NCBI GenBank assembly: GCA_003254905.1
Contig: QANU01013586.1
Coordinates: forward strand, 1-64,000
Length of the DNA stretch: 64,000 nucleotides
From: Nissolia schottii
Lineage: Eukaryota; Streptophyta; Magnoliopsida; Fabales; Fabaceae
Direction: 5' to 3'
This document shows positions 37,601 through 48,599 of the stretch, piece after piece. The notes beneath the pieces were generated by a model. It made no database searches. It was given only the letters and a program-made list of their open reading frames with translations, and was not told the origin of the DNA. The first letter of the stretch is position 1; each line of letters starts with the position of its first letter. The position numbers and the translations under genes are program-made.

Positions 37601-40600
37601 ATATTCATAACCNGTCACTCAAGCAGCCCCAAGAGACAAAATGGATATAGTAACCTTGGCATTAGAAGGGGAGGCACTCACGTGGATGGAATGGTGGGAG
37701 GAACACACATTGTTTCTCAGTTGGGGACGGTTTAGGGAGGACGTTCTGAAGAGGTTCCAACTGGGAGCCGCGCTGAATCCTTTGGCGCCGTTATTGGAGG
37801 TGAAACAAATTGACAGGGTGGTGCAGTAAAGGAGGGATTTTGAGGCCGCAGCCAGGTCCCACAAAAACCTGGGGGCAGAGGCCTTGATGTGAATTTTTGC
37901 AAATGGGCTAAAGCGTGAAGTACAGGCAGAAATAGAGGTGGCACGGTTTGACACCTTACCGGCCTTGATGGACAGGGCCATGGCCATCGAGCGGCGGAAC
38001 CAAGCGTGGAGGGAAACAGGTCTCAACCCCAACCACCGCAGGTGAGAGAGCAGTTACAAACAGGGCGGGACCTACAGAGGAGCCTCGATAGGGGCGAATT
38101 ATTCCAAGACTGCAGGAACCACCAAGCCCCCCGACAACAGAGGAGGAGGACGCAGGGATGTAGGGTCCAGTACTGGGCCAAAATTACAGGAAACCGTTAC
38201 CGAGTCCAGGCCAAGTATGCAGGGAAGCACCAGCACAGCACAGTCGGGTACCAACAGAGGTAACAATACACGACGGCTCTCCAATGAGGAATGGGTCGAG
38301 CGGCAGAGAAAAGGGCTTTGTTTCCGTTGTGGAGAAAAATGGGGGCACGACCATTGTTGCACCATGAAGCATTTCCAGATCATCATCTTAGAAGAGGAAG
38401 AACAAGGAATGGAGGAAAACGAAGAAATAACACAAGGGCAGGAAGAGACAGAGGGAAGACCAGAGTTGCAGCTGTCCGCCTACAGCTACTGGGGCCTCAC
38501 CTCTCATAAAACATGTAAACTGCTAGGCGAAATCCACGGGCAAACGGTTGTGGTACTCATTGACCCCGGGGCCTCTGCAAACTTCCTAGCCACCGAGGTG
38601 GTCAAGAGGTTGGCTCTCCCGGTCAGGCAGGTTAAGGAATTCCAGGTGGAAGTGGGGAATGGAGCTATTGAGAAGGGGCACGAAGGATGTGAGGCCGTCC
38701 CACTGAATATTCAGGGGGTGCAATTGCGGCAGAATTCCTTTGTTATGAAAATAGGGTGTTTGGAGGTGGTACTGGGAGCAAGTTGGTTGGCAAGCTTGGG
38801 CCCATTTGTGGGAAATTACAGGGAACTCACCTTGAGTTGGGAGCACGACGGTGAGCGGAAATTCTTAAGGGGTGACCCAACCCTCAGCCGTAGCCGGGCC
38901 TCCTGGAAGAACACCTTGCATGCACTTAAAGGCAAGGGTGAACGTTATGTAATTACTCCTCTGGCCGTGACCTCGGAAATGCAAGAGGAGGTTTTCCTGA
39001 CACTTGAAACTGAGCTGTTTCTCCAGCAGTTCCAGGACCTGTTTCAGCCACCGGAAGGACTGCCTCCCCAACGGCCTAACGACCACGCTATTATCCTTAA
39101 GGAGGGAGCCACCATTCCCCGCCTCAGACCCTACAGGTATCCACACTATCAGAAAACTGAAATTGAAAAAATAATTGAGGAAATGCTGCAGTCAGGTATT
39201 ATCCGCCCTAGCACCAGCCCTTTTGCGAGCCTCGTGATACTCGTCAAAAAGAAAGATGGAGGCTGGAGATTTTGTGTAGATTATAGAGCTTTAAATCGAG
39301 AGACCGTGGCAGACAAGTTTCCGATTCCCGTAATTGACGAGTTGCTAGATGAAGTAGCTGCAGCCACCATATTCTCCAAATTGGACCTCAAATCTGGTTA
39401 TCACCAGATCCGAATGAGGGAGGAGGATATCCATAAAACAGCTTTCAGAACTCATGAGGGCCACTATGAATTTCTGGTAATGCCTTTTGGTTTGACTAAT
39501 GCTCCTCCCACCTTTCAAGCACTTATGAATCAATTATTGAGGTCATTTTTGAGGAAATTCGTCCTAGTTTTCTTCGACGATATACTTATTTACAGCAGGG
39601 ATGTAGAACAACATTGGAAGCATTTGAGACAAGTATTCGAGGTCCTCCGCCAACACCAACTTTTTCTTAATAAGAAAAAATGCAGGTTTGCCCAAGAGAA
39701 GATTGATTATCTGGGACATTTCATCTCCAAGGAGGGGGTTGCCGCCGACCCCAAAAAGATCCAAGACATGTGTGACTGGCCAATTCCGAAGGTCCTCAAA
39801 GCCTTGAGGGGGTTCTTGGGTCTAACAGGCTACTATCGGCGATTTGTGAAGAATTATGGAAGGATAGCATGGCCGCTTACTCAACTCCTCAAGAAGGATC
39901 AGTTCAGGTGGAATGGTGAAGCCCAGGCAGCATTTGAAGCCCTCAAAGCAGCTATGACAACGCTTCCTGTCTTGGCTGTTCCTTCATTCTCCAAGCCATT
40001 TGCCACAGAGACAGACGCATCCGAAAGGGGCATAGGTGCAGTTTTAATGCAAGAAGGGTGTCCAGTCGCCTACATGAGCCAAAAGCTCTCCGATAGCGCT
40101 CAGTCCAAGTCAGTTTACGAGCGGGAGTTAATGGCAATGGTCCTAGCCATTCAAAAATGGCGACATTACTTGCTCGGCCAGCGGTTTACAGTGTTTACAG
40201 ATCAGAAAAGTTTGAAGTTTTTGCTAGATCAAAGAATTGGAGGAGAAGAACAACAAAAATAGGTAACCAAGCTCTTGGGATTCGATTTTGACATCAAATA
40301 CAAAGCTGGAACCAAGAACAGGGTAGTTGATGCCCTTTCTAGGAAATTTCAGCTAGCTGCAGTCACGGTCATCTCAGCATGTGAATGGGAGGGCTTAGCG
40401 GACGAGGTTCAGGGAGACCCAAAGTTAAAGGGAATTATGCAGAGTTTAATTGCTAATCAACTAGCACCAGCCAGGTATTCTCTCAAGAACGGTAAACTGC
40501 TGCATCACGAGCGGTTAGCTGTCCCAAAAAATTCGAAATTAATTCCTAAAATACTCCAGCAGTTCCATGACACCAAGGTAGGAGGGCACTCAGGATTTTT

Positions 40601-43600
40601 TCGCACATATAAACGGATAGGGAGCATTGTACACTGGGAAGGTATGAAGAAGACCATCATGGACCATGTCAAACAATGTGCCACCTGCCAGACCAACAAG
40701 CACTCGACTTTAACCCCTACTGGGCTACTGCAGCCTCTCCCCATCGCCTCCAATGTGTGGTCAGAAATTGCTATGGATTTTATAGGAGGCCTACCCAAGG
40801 CTCAAGGGAAGGACACCATCTTGGTGGTGGTGGACAGAATGACGAAGTATGCCCACTTCTTTCCTTTAGCCCACCCGTATTCAGCTAAAGAAGTGGCTGA
40901 CTTGTTCGTTAGAGAAGTGGTTAAACTCCACGGTTTTCCCAATTCCATAGTGTCGGATCGAGATCGTTTATTCATGAGTTCTTTCTGGTCAGAAATCTTT
41001 GAGGAAGCAGGCACCGCCCTCAAAATGAGTTCCGCCAACCACCCTCAAACAGATGGGCAGAGTGAAGCTGTTAACAAGTGTGTTGAAACCTATCTACGAT
41101 GCTTCACGGGCTCTAAACCCAAGCAGTGGCGGGCTTAATTGGGCCGAATATTGTACAACACCAACTACCATGGCTCAATTAAAATGACCCCTTTCAGAGC
41201 ATTATATCGTAGGGAACCACCCACCTTACTGCGGGGCGGAGGAGAGGTCGCGGTTGAAGAAGTGCGGGCTTTAACGGAAGAACGAAATCAGAACTTGGAC
41301 GAGCTACAATTCCAGTCAGAACGAGCTCAGAACAGAATGAAAACCTATGCGGATAAGAAGAGAAGGGACTTGTCTTTCGAAATTGGTGATATGGTGTATC
41401 TTAAGCTGCAACCCTATAGAATGAAGACGCTAGCCAAGAGGGTGAATCAAAAGCTCAGTGCACGGTTCTATGGCCCTTTTAAAATCTTGGAAAAAATTGG
41501 ACAAGTGGCCTACAAGCTCCAGCTTCCCGAGGGAGCACGGGTCCGTCCGGTATTCCATGTTTCTCTCATGAAAAAATGCATCGCTCCCACGAATCAGGTC
41601 CAGCCCCTGCCCACGGCCCTCACAGAAGAATATGAACTCCAAGTGGAACCTCAACAGGTCATTGCTGTCCGCAGGAATACAGCAGGCCAATGGGAAGTCC
41701 TACTCAAGTGGAAGAGCCTACCAGCCTTTGAGAATTCCTGGGAACTCGCCTCCGACATTCAGGCATCCTTCCCCTCTTTTCACCTTGAGGACAAGGTGGT
41801 ACTTCAAGGGGAGGGTATTGTTACAAACCAACCAGCCACTGCTGTAGCAGATTCCGTTCCTAATAGGAAGGGGAAGGAAATCATTCCTTTTTCATTCCAT
41901 TATTCTAGAAAAGGAAGGAAAGGACTAGGAGATTAATTAAATTAATTAAATCAGCAATGATTCTGATTTGTTTAGCAGTTACACCTGATTTGTTAGACAA
42001 ATCAGGGGAAAATAAATTAGTTGCACTAAAATAGGAAAAGAAGATCTCTAGCCTTAATTTTCTCTCTCTCCAGCCGTATATGAGAGATCCTTGGGGGAAG
42101 AGGCAGGGTATTCTGATTGTTAGACAGAACTAGGGGACCAAGGGATCCATCAATTCCCAGGATTATTCTATTCTCATTCGTTAATAGTCTTTTATGTTCT
42201 GCACCGATTTTCCCCATTGGAATTCGGTTATTATCAATAAAATTTCAGCATTTTTACCAGTTCTTACACATTTCCTTCTCCTCCTAAACCCAACTCGCAA
42301 ACGCACCCTAAATGTTTGTATTAAAACTTAAGACCCACAAGTATATATGGTGCTCATTTGTGACATACACAGGACAGTGCCCTTCGTACTTCTAAGTATC
42401 CCTGCCTATGCAGTGTGTCGCCAAGAATAAGAAACAAAAACTAGCGCATAGCAGCAATAGCAGAAATACTACTCAAAAGTCTACCTGATAATTCACTCTG
42501 AACCGACCGAGAAGCCGACAGAACTCATGGTAATTATCATGATCTGCAAGACCTGCTCCAAAGTACAAGGTCAAAATTATAAATACATGGCTATTAAGGG
42601 GCAAAAACAGACATTAAAACAAAGACCTAAAATATTGCTTGAAAACATATATGCAGGACCAGACAATATTTGTTATGTGTAATTTCTGTCTTCATAGTTT
42701 TGTTTGCTTTGTTGAACCTAAAGAGATTTACTTGGGCATGCAACTTTCATTTCTATTTGAAAATAGAGTACAAAAGCAGATCTTAAAATCAACTAATATA
42801 ATTCCGGACTAGCAGTTGATGAGAGACAACCCTATGTCTAGACCAACCTCACCGATGACCAAGACATGACCACAAAATCCCCCACATGTATATAAAGCCA
42901 ATCATCAGGCCAAAAGAATAAGGTTGAATGAGAGCTTTTACAAGGCACCTGATGCAAAATTTTCCCAAACCACTCGAGATAGTTTCATATTAGTTCCATT
43001 ATCACCTCTTTATATCTTCTGATTTATTAACTATTCTTTTTTAAAAAGAAAAATAGACATTCAAGATCAACCATATGCTAGGAAGTCATTTTTGTGCAGC
43101 CCATATATCAAAACCTACTAACTTGTTCTTTGCACTGGTATAAGGGGGAAGGACAAAGAGAATAAAATTGGAACTCTCATTTCCCAGACAGGCAAGTATT
43201 AACTGATTGATTGATTGAAGAGCCAGAAAGATTGAACCACCCATGGCAGATATAAATTGCTATGATGACAAATGAATGCATAAGAAGCAAGTGAACAAGT
43301 TTATTACAAGCACAAAACATTATGAAGATATGCTTTTCATAATCAATATCAAACAAGAGATTATCAAACATAACAAAAAGAGAGGAAAAAGGGATATGCT
43401 TTTTTCTCAAAATGTAAAAAATGAATGCAAGTATGCAGTTAGTCTTTACAATAATAGCAAAGAAGTAATAAGCAGACAGCACCTTGCCCTGTTTGCAGGA
43501 TTACTTTGGTTCCTGTCATTAAATGGGCCAAAAACTTGGAACGAGCAGCATCATTTGTAAACAAAGAACGTCTTACAGAAGCTAGTCGCACCAAGCATTC

Positions 43601-46600
43601 CAGTGCCTGGAAAGAAAAGTAATTAACTCCTAAGAGAGAAGGTTCGAAAGTGGCAAACTGATGAAATGTTCACTATTCAAAAGAAACACATTATCTAGTC
43701 ATGAGCCAAGACACTTATTTTGCCAGCTTCCTAAAATGACCAACAAAATCCAATAATAAAAAGAAATAGCCATCTGATGGAAATAATAAAATTGCATAGG
43801 AAACCGTTAAATTTTTTTAAAAAAAATTCAAATATCAAAAAAATAAAAATAAAAAGTCTTGCTACATTTTTATTCCTCAATAGTAATTCATTTAAGTACT
43901 CAACTTTCACACAATACGCAATATAGTGAAAGAAAGAGGTAATGTTGGATAATCATTGTCCTTCAAGTGATGTCTTGCTCTAATTCAGATAGTTATACAA
44001 CAAAATTCAGACTACACTGCGGTCATTAATTACCATATTGGTGTGTGTGCTTTTCAAACTTTTGATCTAACCAATAAGGTTTTGGCAGAGCCCATCCTTT
44101 GTTTTAGATTTTAGTCCTTACACAGGCTTTTAGACAAGGCTTCTTTCTAGAATCCCTCGAGATCATGGTAACCTTTGAGGGAGTTGCCTTGTCACACATG
44201 ACAAGGGATGAAAATGAACATTGACAGTTTGACCAAAATTCTTCGTATGGGCAGAAGATTAAACGGACCAAAAAAAGCATAAATTAAAGCAAAGCAAAGA
44301 GCCGCCAATCATACTAAAGCATGTAATACTAATGAAATGAAAATAGTGCTTATTTCTTCCTAACAGATGATATAATAATAATAATAATACAACTAGAATA
44401 ATACATACATGGACTACATAATTTATACCCCAAATAAACTTTAACAAAACTAAGGCATTAATATAAAATCAAGTGATGGAGGGGCTTATTGTGAGTGTGA
44501 CAAGACCAAATCTTGACTATTAGACCATTCGAGTATTTAGTCAACATTAAAAACTTTCAGTGACATTTTTATGTGATGTGGTCATGTCACTTCTAGATAA
44601 CTTCTAGTATTGACCATCCTCCATGTAAATTCAATGGTCAATATTAGCTCCTCTCTCCTCTCATAATAAGATACTGAAGGGCAGCTATAAACCATTTCTA
44701 AATAAATAGCCAGGTAAGTCACACATGGGAGAGAATTTTCCTATGACCAAAAATGTTTCAAATTCTTGTAGTTAATCTGAACTTCATGGCATCAGTTAAG
44801 TATAAAACCACAGAAATAAATACACGTACAGACCTCCTTTGAAAGAGGGGGCTTTGTAATGGAATAGTAATCAAAAAATATTTGTAGTGTTGAAGAATCT
44901 TCCAAAACTGGCTTCCAAGGAGATGGAATCTGCAAACCACCATATAAAAGGACAATAGATGAACCAACAGAAAAGGAATTCATGTAGGATTTCAAAAAAT
45001 TAAATGCAAAATAAGACTAAAACAAGCAAATACCTGAACTGTGCCAAACTCATCTGAACTTTCATCAACAGATGTCCCCACAAAATCAAATGATAAACAT
45101 TTCAAAGAAAGAGAAAGCGCCAACTCTTGCAATTGACTAATGACTGCAAATTACATATCTGAACTCTCAAACTAAAGAATATCATAGCTAATAAGCATAA
45201 ATCAAAAGCAAGGCAAGTAACATAAAATCAAACATGATTATAACCATTTTACCATCATTCTTCAGTTGACGCAATGAAGTTAAAGATATTTGAAATATTT
45301 GAAAAAGAGATTGGTCCCTAAAGGAGCAAGCTACCCTTCGATGATTCGTAGCAGGCAAACCAGCATTAGCCTGAGGCAGATGTCCAAATAGAAGGAAAAA
45401 ACTTAAGCACAATACGAAAACAAGTATAAAAGAAACTTGGGAAAAGTTAAGAAGGCAAATTGGTTTTTAAAAAAAAAAAATTAAAAAAAAAAAGCTCACA
45501 CTATAAGAAACATAAGTGACCAACACCATTATTTAGATTGCATAAAACTGGCAGATTCAGCAATGACCTATTGATGCATATGTTAGCACATGCCTAATGC
45601 TTTAAACTCATTAAGGATTATGTGTGTATGAAAGTCCATCAAATCATTTTACAATTATAGAAGCAAATCATTTCAATATACAGAAGCACGAAACGATTAC
45701 AAATAAATTTATAAGATACCCTCCTTTAGACTCACAAAGAAGTGCGGAGAACAGTAAAACAAATATTTAAACAGCTTCCTCGTCTGATCAATACCAAGGA
45801 ATCTTTAACCTGTTTCATTCACACAACTTCTAATAGAAAATTGAACAGTAAACCTGCTATAATTCAATTCCCCCTCCTTGCAGAACCATCAGGCCACAAC
45901 CCCATTTTCACTGTATAGAAAATATTTGACTAACTCAATCTCCAGATCACTGGATGGCCACCGTGAACAAACACAGACAAGCATACAAAACAAGTGAAGC
46001 ACAGGCCTACTCAATACGATCAACTTTCCAACAGTATATTGAAACTTTCACAATACGATCAACTTTACAACAGTATATTGAAACTTTCTACAGCACCAAA
46101 CATATTGAGCCAAAACGAGTTAAAATCTAACCTGATTCATCTCAGAGATAACCTGATTTAATATCTTCAAACCAATGGCATAATGACCTGGCGTCGCCTG
46201 GATAAAAGAAAAATTGTGAGCGAAATGTCCAGAAACCAAGGTAGTCAATCCTAGATCTCGGATAGTCCCCAAAAAACGGGATCCCGTGGGCTATGGGATG
46301 GCCGGGATGGCATGTATATAAAATTTAATCAAATGTAATGAATGTATACAAAATACATATAAATGTTATTAAAAAAAATCCATAATTAAACTCAGTGTCT
46401 CATATTCATTCATTGTTACTAATCAACAGTCATAAAATACTGGATATGTGGGAAAATTTGAAAGGACTAAAACCCTAATAAAGTCATACATGATTTGAAA
46501 AAAAAAAAGCCCATATGCCCCTAAACTAAATCAAAAAACAGGAGAGAAAAAAATTTGAGTGCAAAACAAATTTTCACCAAGCCTCACCATCCCACCCGAG

Positions 46601-47603
46601 ACAAGTGGGATCCGGGCCGGAATTTGCCGTGAATTGCTGGGATCTCGGCTGGGATTTTCTGGGAAAAAATTCTGGGACTCGAAGGCTTTCCCATCTCAGA
46701 AAGGGCGTGGGATGGGATGAGACGCCAGGATCCCCATGGGATTGACTACCTGCCAGAAACATGATGATAGGCAAGGCAGCAATTTCATATTCATATTGTA
46801 AATTGATACTTGGCTAACCTAGTGGGATTTTAAAAAAGTACAAAAACCAAATTAATTACTAATTGTAAAATGAATAAATTAATAGATTACAACATAAGGA
46901 ATGCAGGATAACTACTTTGTGTACTATGAGACAGACCTTTTTAGTTCAAGAGGTATATACCTACAACTGGCTGCAGGGTGCTAAAGAGAATAAACTATGT
47001 TGCCCAAAAAAAAAAAAAGAATTAAAAGTATATTAAAAGACTACTGTATTTTTAATTTTTTTCTCTTCGAAACAATCTTTACATGAAGGGGATGTAATGC
47101 AACGCAAACACAGAGAAGAGTACAGCGAATCGGGGTTCGATTACTATTAAAATCAATTCATTGATTCAATGCAAAGCGCAGTGACTTGAAATCACATCAC
47201 GAACCTGACTCAAAAAGTTCATTGATTCTTTGACGATGTCCCGGAATCGGTCATCATCAAACCATCCAAATTTGGTAACTCGGCACAAAAGCTGGATCAA
47301 AGAAGCAGTGACAAAGGGCTGTAACTCGGGGCCTCTGGTGGCAAGATAGTTGATGAGGTAGCTCCATATGTCAAGGCGAAGCTTCAGAGCAAGGCTGTGT
47401 TCAGTGACTTGTTTCAACAAACTGGAACTGGCGAGCATCAGAGCATAGGGGGTTAGGGCATGATCCAGAATGTATTGGCATTGGGAAATGTAATCGGTAT
47501 TCATGGAGAAGCATTTCAGAGTGTTCTCCGCATGAGCCCGTTCGACCGAGTCCTGTGAATTGTACAGCCTCTCACACAATGCTTCTAGCTGTGCCAACTC
47601 CAT
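17509..47603 (-). CDS. XPO7: Exportin-7 (RanBP16-type importin-beta family receptor), complete, 27 coding exons
   Basis: Spliced exons predict about 1047 residues, close to the family size (human protein 1087). Exportin-7 is a karyopherin that binds RanGTP and moves cargo through nuclear pores; in plants its cargo is poorly known. The start is [14 protein letters not shown], an N-terminal importin-beta-like segment. Conserved family blocks occur in order: [20 protein letters not shown] (exon 1), [13 protein letters not shown] (exon 3), [12 protein letters not shown] (exon 5), [13 protein letters not shown] (exon 6), [19 protein letters not shown] (exon 9), [11 protein letters not shown] (exon 19), [17 protein letters not shown] (exon 21), [16 protein letters not shown] (exon 22), [15 protein letters not shown] (exon 25), NRDKFTQNL (exon 27). 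All junctions are GT...AG and phases agree. No frameshift or premature stop was found. Transcription starts from a promoter shared with L5. Confidence 0.95.
17996..18039. repeat. (TA)n microsatellite
   Basis: A run of about 22 TA units lies in intron 25 of exportin-7, between exons 26 and 25. Confidence 0.95.
19030..19135. repeat. Dispersed SINE-like repeat in an exportin-7 intron
   Basis: The phrase CCACTAAGTGGGGTTGGCTA followed by CATGGAT occurs after CAACAACAACAAAG. From memory this phrase is very widely dispersed in dicot genomes, probably as a SINE-derived repeat. It lies between exons 24 and 23. The family name is not certain. Confidence 0.45.
21355..21740 (-). mobile_element. LINE 3'-end remnant
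   Basis: The minus-strand reading around 21740-21580 resembles the tail of plant L1-type LINE proteins (zf-RVT followed by a W-rich motif): [18 protein letters not shown], with frameshifts. The left part has AT-rich 3' sequence. It lies inside intron 21, between exons 22 and 21. Confidence 0.45.
23486..23650. repeat. 88-bp tandem duplication in an exportin-7 intron
   Basis: The segment beginning GATCTAATCTCTGATTCTCT is repeated 88 bases later with near identity, including TTGACCAACAGATTGCTCTT. The second copy lacks a 15-base stretch (TATATTAACCGAGGC) present in the first. It looks recent. Confidence 0.85.
29150..30060 (+). mobile_element. LINE (L1-type) reverse-transcriptase fragment, interrupted by an assembly gap
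   Basis: At about 29200-29280 the plus strand reads [14 protein letters not shown], like the G-x-R-Q-G-D-P motif of LINE reverse transcriptases. At about 29880-30030 it reads [14 protein letters not shown] then [16 protein letters not shown], like the region after the zf-RVT domain of plant LINEs. Both pieces lie in intron 10 on the same strand. The segment between them is partly the N gap. Confidence 0.5.
29441..29807. other. Assembly gap (367 N)
   Basis: The run of N is bordered by a poly-A tract on the left and a poly-C tract on the right. Homopolymers at both edges suggest a sequencing or assembly failure. It falls in intron 10 of exportin-7 and removes no exon. Apparent frames through it are artefacts. 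Confidence 0.99.
30160..30510 (-). mobile_element. tRNA-derived SINE-like sequences
   Basis: On the minus strand 30505-30441 reads like a tRNA head: A-box-like GTGGCTCAGTGGTAGAAT then B-box TGTTCGAATC, about 30 bases apart. The anticodon arm does not fold well, so it is not a tRNA gene. A second B-box-like GGTTCGAACTC lies at 30306-30316 on the same strand. It is probably one or two old SINEs in intron 10. Confidence 0.5.
32406..32927 (+). pseudogene. Truncated chromovirus-type pol 3' end (partial second copy)
   Basis: The sequence from CTTGGACGAGC onward is nearly identical to 41297-41818 and encodes the integrase C-terminal region and a chromodomain-like segment ([16 protein letters not shown]). 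It begins abruptly at 32406 with no upstream pol sequence. A 3-base loss at YADKRRD and a 1-base loss near 32606 distinguish it from the other copy and break the frame. It runs into an adjoining LTR (32928-33399). Confidence 0.75.
32928..33399 (+). mobile_element. LTR-A of Ty3/gypsy element
   Basis: The LTR starts TGTTACAGACC after the purine-rich AAGAGGAGGGTAT and ends CAGATCTTACA. It matches 41819-42268 with about a dozen substitutions by eye, and has about 22 bases near its 3' end that the other lacks. It is followed by ACTGGTA, the start of a primer-binding site, where a second LTR begins. Confidence 0.75.
33407..33956 (+). mobile_element. LTR-2, related but different gypsy LTR
   Basis: This 550-bp LTR starts TGTTACATACCC and ends CAGTTCTTACA. 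It resembles LTR-A mainly in its 3' part (GGACCAA..., ATTCCCAGGA, TTCATTC). It is immediately preceded and followed by ACTGGTA. It is either a solo LTR that landed in LTR-A's primer-binding site or the 5' LTR of a separate element whose interior follows. Confidence 0.7.
33959..33970 (+). other. Primer-binding site complementary to initiator tRNA-Met
   Basis: TGGTATCAGAGC is the standard plant retrotransposon primer-binding site for initiator methionine tRNA. It lies two bases after the end of LTR-2. Confidence 0.9.
33971..34143 (+). pseudogene. gag leader and 5' fragment
   Basis: The sequence directly after the primer-binding site contains GAGGATGGAAGCAGTGGAAA and repeated GCATCTCAG...GAGATGA phrases. 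This looks like the coiled-coil start of a gypsy gag. It breaks off at a single N (34144). Confidence 0.5.
34145..37612. other. 3.5-kb block unrelated to gag, bounded by single N positions
   Basis: The block lies between the gag start and gag middle and shows no gag similarity. It contains AT-rich DNA, a part at about 36170-37400 with GCTAAGCAGCC and GCTGAGCGG phrases and higher GC that looks like LTR or other retroelement sequence, and a perfect purine-pyrimidine inverted repeat (TGTGTGTATATATATACACA at 37474-37496). The frames at 34191, 34358 and 36286 have no recognisable product. The single N at each end suggests a contig join. Confidence 0.6.
37614..41938 (+). pseudogene. Ty3/gypsy chromovirus-type gag-pol, broken
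   Basis: Domains in order: gag ([20 protein letters not shown], 37690-37730) with in-frame stops near 37827 and 37889; zinc-knuckle-like [14 protein letters not shown]; aspartic protease [10 protein letters not shown] (the residue after the catalytic D is proline instead of the usual S/T); reverse transcriptase ([20 protein letters not shown]); RNase H ([13 protein letters not shown]); integrase with an HHCC finger (VGGHSGFF...CATCQTN), catalytic D/D/E region ([30 protein letters not shown]) and a chromodomain-like tail ([16 protein letters not shown]). A stop at 40260-40262 splits RNase H, and small deletions at about 41130-41155 cause a stop and frame change in integrase. The last 118 bases of the frame run into the 3' LTR. 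It cannot encode its own proteins. Confidence 0.88.
41819..42268 (+). mobile_element. 3' LTR of the gypsy element
   Basis: The LTR starts TGTTACAAACC just after a polypurine-like AAGGGGAGGGTAT and ends CAGTTCTTACA. It matches LTR-A (32928-33399) closely but lacks about 22 bases near its end. The following bases resume exportin-7 intron or host-repeat sequence. No 5-bp target duplication partner is seen upstream of 32406. Confidence 0.75.
42485..47603 (-). CDS. XPO7: Exportin-7 exons 1-7
   Basis: Exon coordinates (minus strand, coding): 1, 47205-47603; 2, 46132-46197; 3, 45253-45370; 4, 45034-45143; 5, 44834-44929; 6, 43483-43606; 7, 42485-42543. The ATG at 47601-47603 is chosen because it starts the conserved N-terminal segment and no in-frame upstream ATG has similarity. 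Exons 3/4 and 6/7 share codons across phase-1 introns. Intron 1 holds a hAT-type MITE; the other introns here show no recognisable element. Exon 7 ends [12 protein letters not shown]. Confidence 0.92.
46237..46752. mobile_element. hAT-type MITE in exportin-7 intron 1
   Basis: The terminal inverted repeats CAAGGTAGTCAATCC and (reverse complement of the right end) CAGGTAGTCAATCC are flanked by the identical 8-mer CCAGAAAC (46229-46236 and 46753-46760), the duplication length of hAT elements. The 516-bp interior is noncoding. The GC-rich sections near each end (GGGATCCCGTGGG, GTGGGATCCGGGCC) may extend the inverted repeat. The minus-strand frame at 46574-46774 is a chance frame. Confidence 0.85.
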
Positions 47604-48137
47604 CGTGCGTGCGTGCTTGCTAGGGTTACGTTGGAGATTATGTCAAGAAGGGAAATAAGCGGCGGCGATGACGACGGAGATGCGATGCCGCCGGCGAGAT
47701 GGGGAGGAGGATGAGGCGGTGGGGATTAGCAGGAGGAGGAGGTAGCGGTTTTCATTTCATATGGCATTGACAATCAATCAGAGAAGAAGAGGAGGGTGAA
47801 TTTCGTTTTGTGTCGACGCGATCGATCTGTCTAGGTTTTCTCATCTCAATCGCTCTCTTCATTTTCTTTCATTCTTTCTTCTTTTTTTCTTTTTCTTTTT
47901 TTTTTCTCCTTTTCTTGGTTTTGATTTGAGGACTTTTGTCCGTCGTGCAGGGATCACTGCCCGTCATTTTCCACTCCTTTAAGTTACTAGTTGATAGAGC
48001 GTCCAAGAGATCAAAACTGTTTTTCCTTTTTCATATATAAATATAAAATATACATATATATATATATATATATATTATTTTTATTTTTAAATATTAATTT
48101 AATTTAATTCAATTTAATACAATTTTTAAATAATTTT
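47604..48137. promoter_or_regulatory. Exportin-7 5' untranslated and promoter side
   Basis: On the minus strand, the region just upstream of the ATG is GC-rich with GGC/GAG-type triplet repeats (47650-47740), then pyrimidine-rich. A TAGGGTT motif lies near 47618. A TA-rich microsatellite lies at about 48050-48077. I see no other gene. Confidence 0.5.
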
Positions 48138-48465
48138 GAGTTAAATATATTTTTAATCTCTCTAAAATTAAAAATTTTATTTTTGTCCTCCAAGCATTTT
48201 TTAATTAAGAATTAGTTTCTAAAAAAATCGTAAATTTTAGTTTTTATCATTAAAAAAGAGACATGAAGCACTGACATAGATTAAATGTTTGTTACGCGGC
48301 ACATCACATAATATGCCACGTGACACATTTAATAATAACACTTAAGGTAAGCAAGAACTAAAATCTATCAAAAGAAATTTTAAAACTAATTCCTAACCAA
48401 AAACTTTTTAAAAATCAAAAATAAAAATTTCAATTTTATAGGAATTAAAAAATATATTTAACACC
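48138..48465. mobile_element. MITE-like element with long inverted repeats
   Basis: GAGTTAAATATATTTTTAAT at the left end matches the reverse complement of the right end (AAAATATATTTAACAC), and similarity continues inward for about 90 bases, including AATTAGTTT near the inner limits. It resembles legume MULE-type MITEs. No exact target duplication was found. It lies between the two divergent host genes. Confidence 0.6.
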
Positions 48466-48599
48466 AGGCGTGGTTTTGACTGCCCGGTACTCGACCAAAC
48501 TTTTTTATTTGGAGTTTTCTTTCTACCCAAAAACAATCATATTTGGGTTTTTTGATAATACACTCTCTGACTCGTTGAATAAACAGAAATGAACTGGGT

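Larger units (their letters stand above)
32094..42310. mobile_element. Possible hAT-like MITE split by the retrotransposon cluster
   Basis: The left AGGGTGTTTGTTTGTGC (near 32095) and the reverse complement of the right GCAAACGCACCCTAA (near 42298) resemble the ends of plant hAT-type MITEs. They sit on either side of the nested retroelement cluster in intron 7. No matching 8-bp target duplication was found, so this is tentative. Confidence 0.25.
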
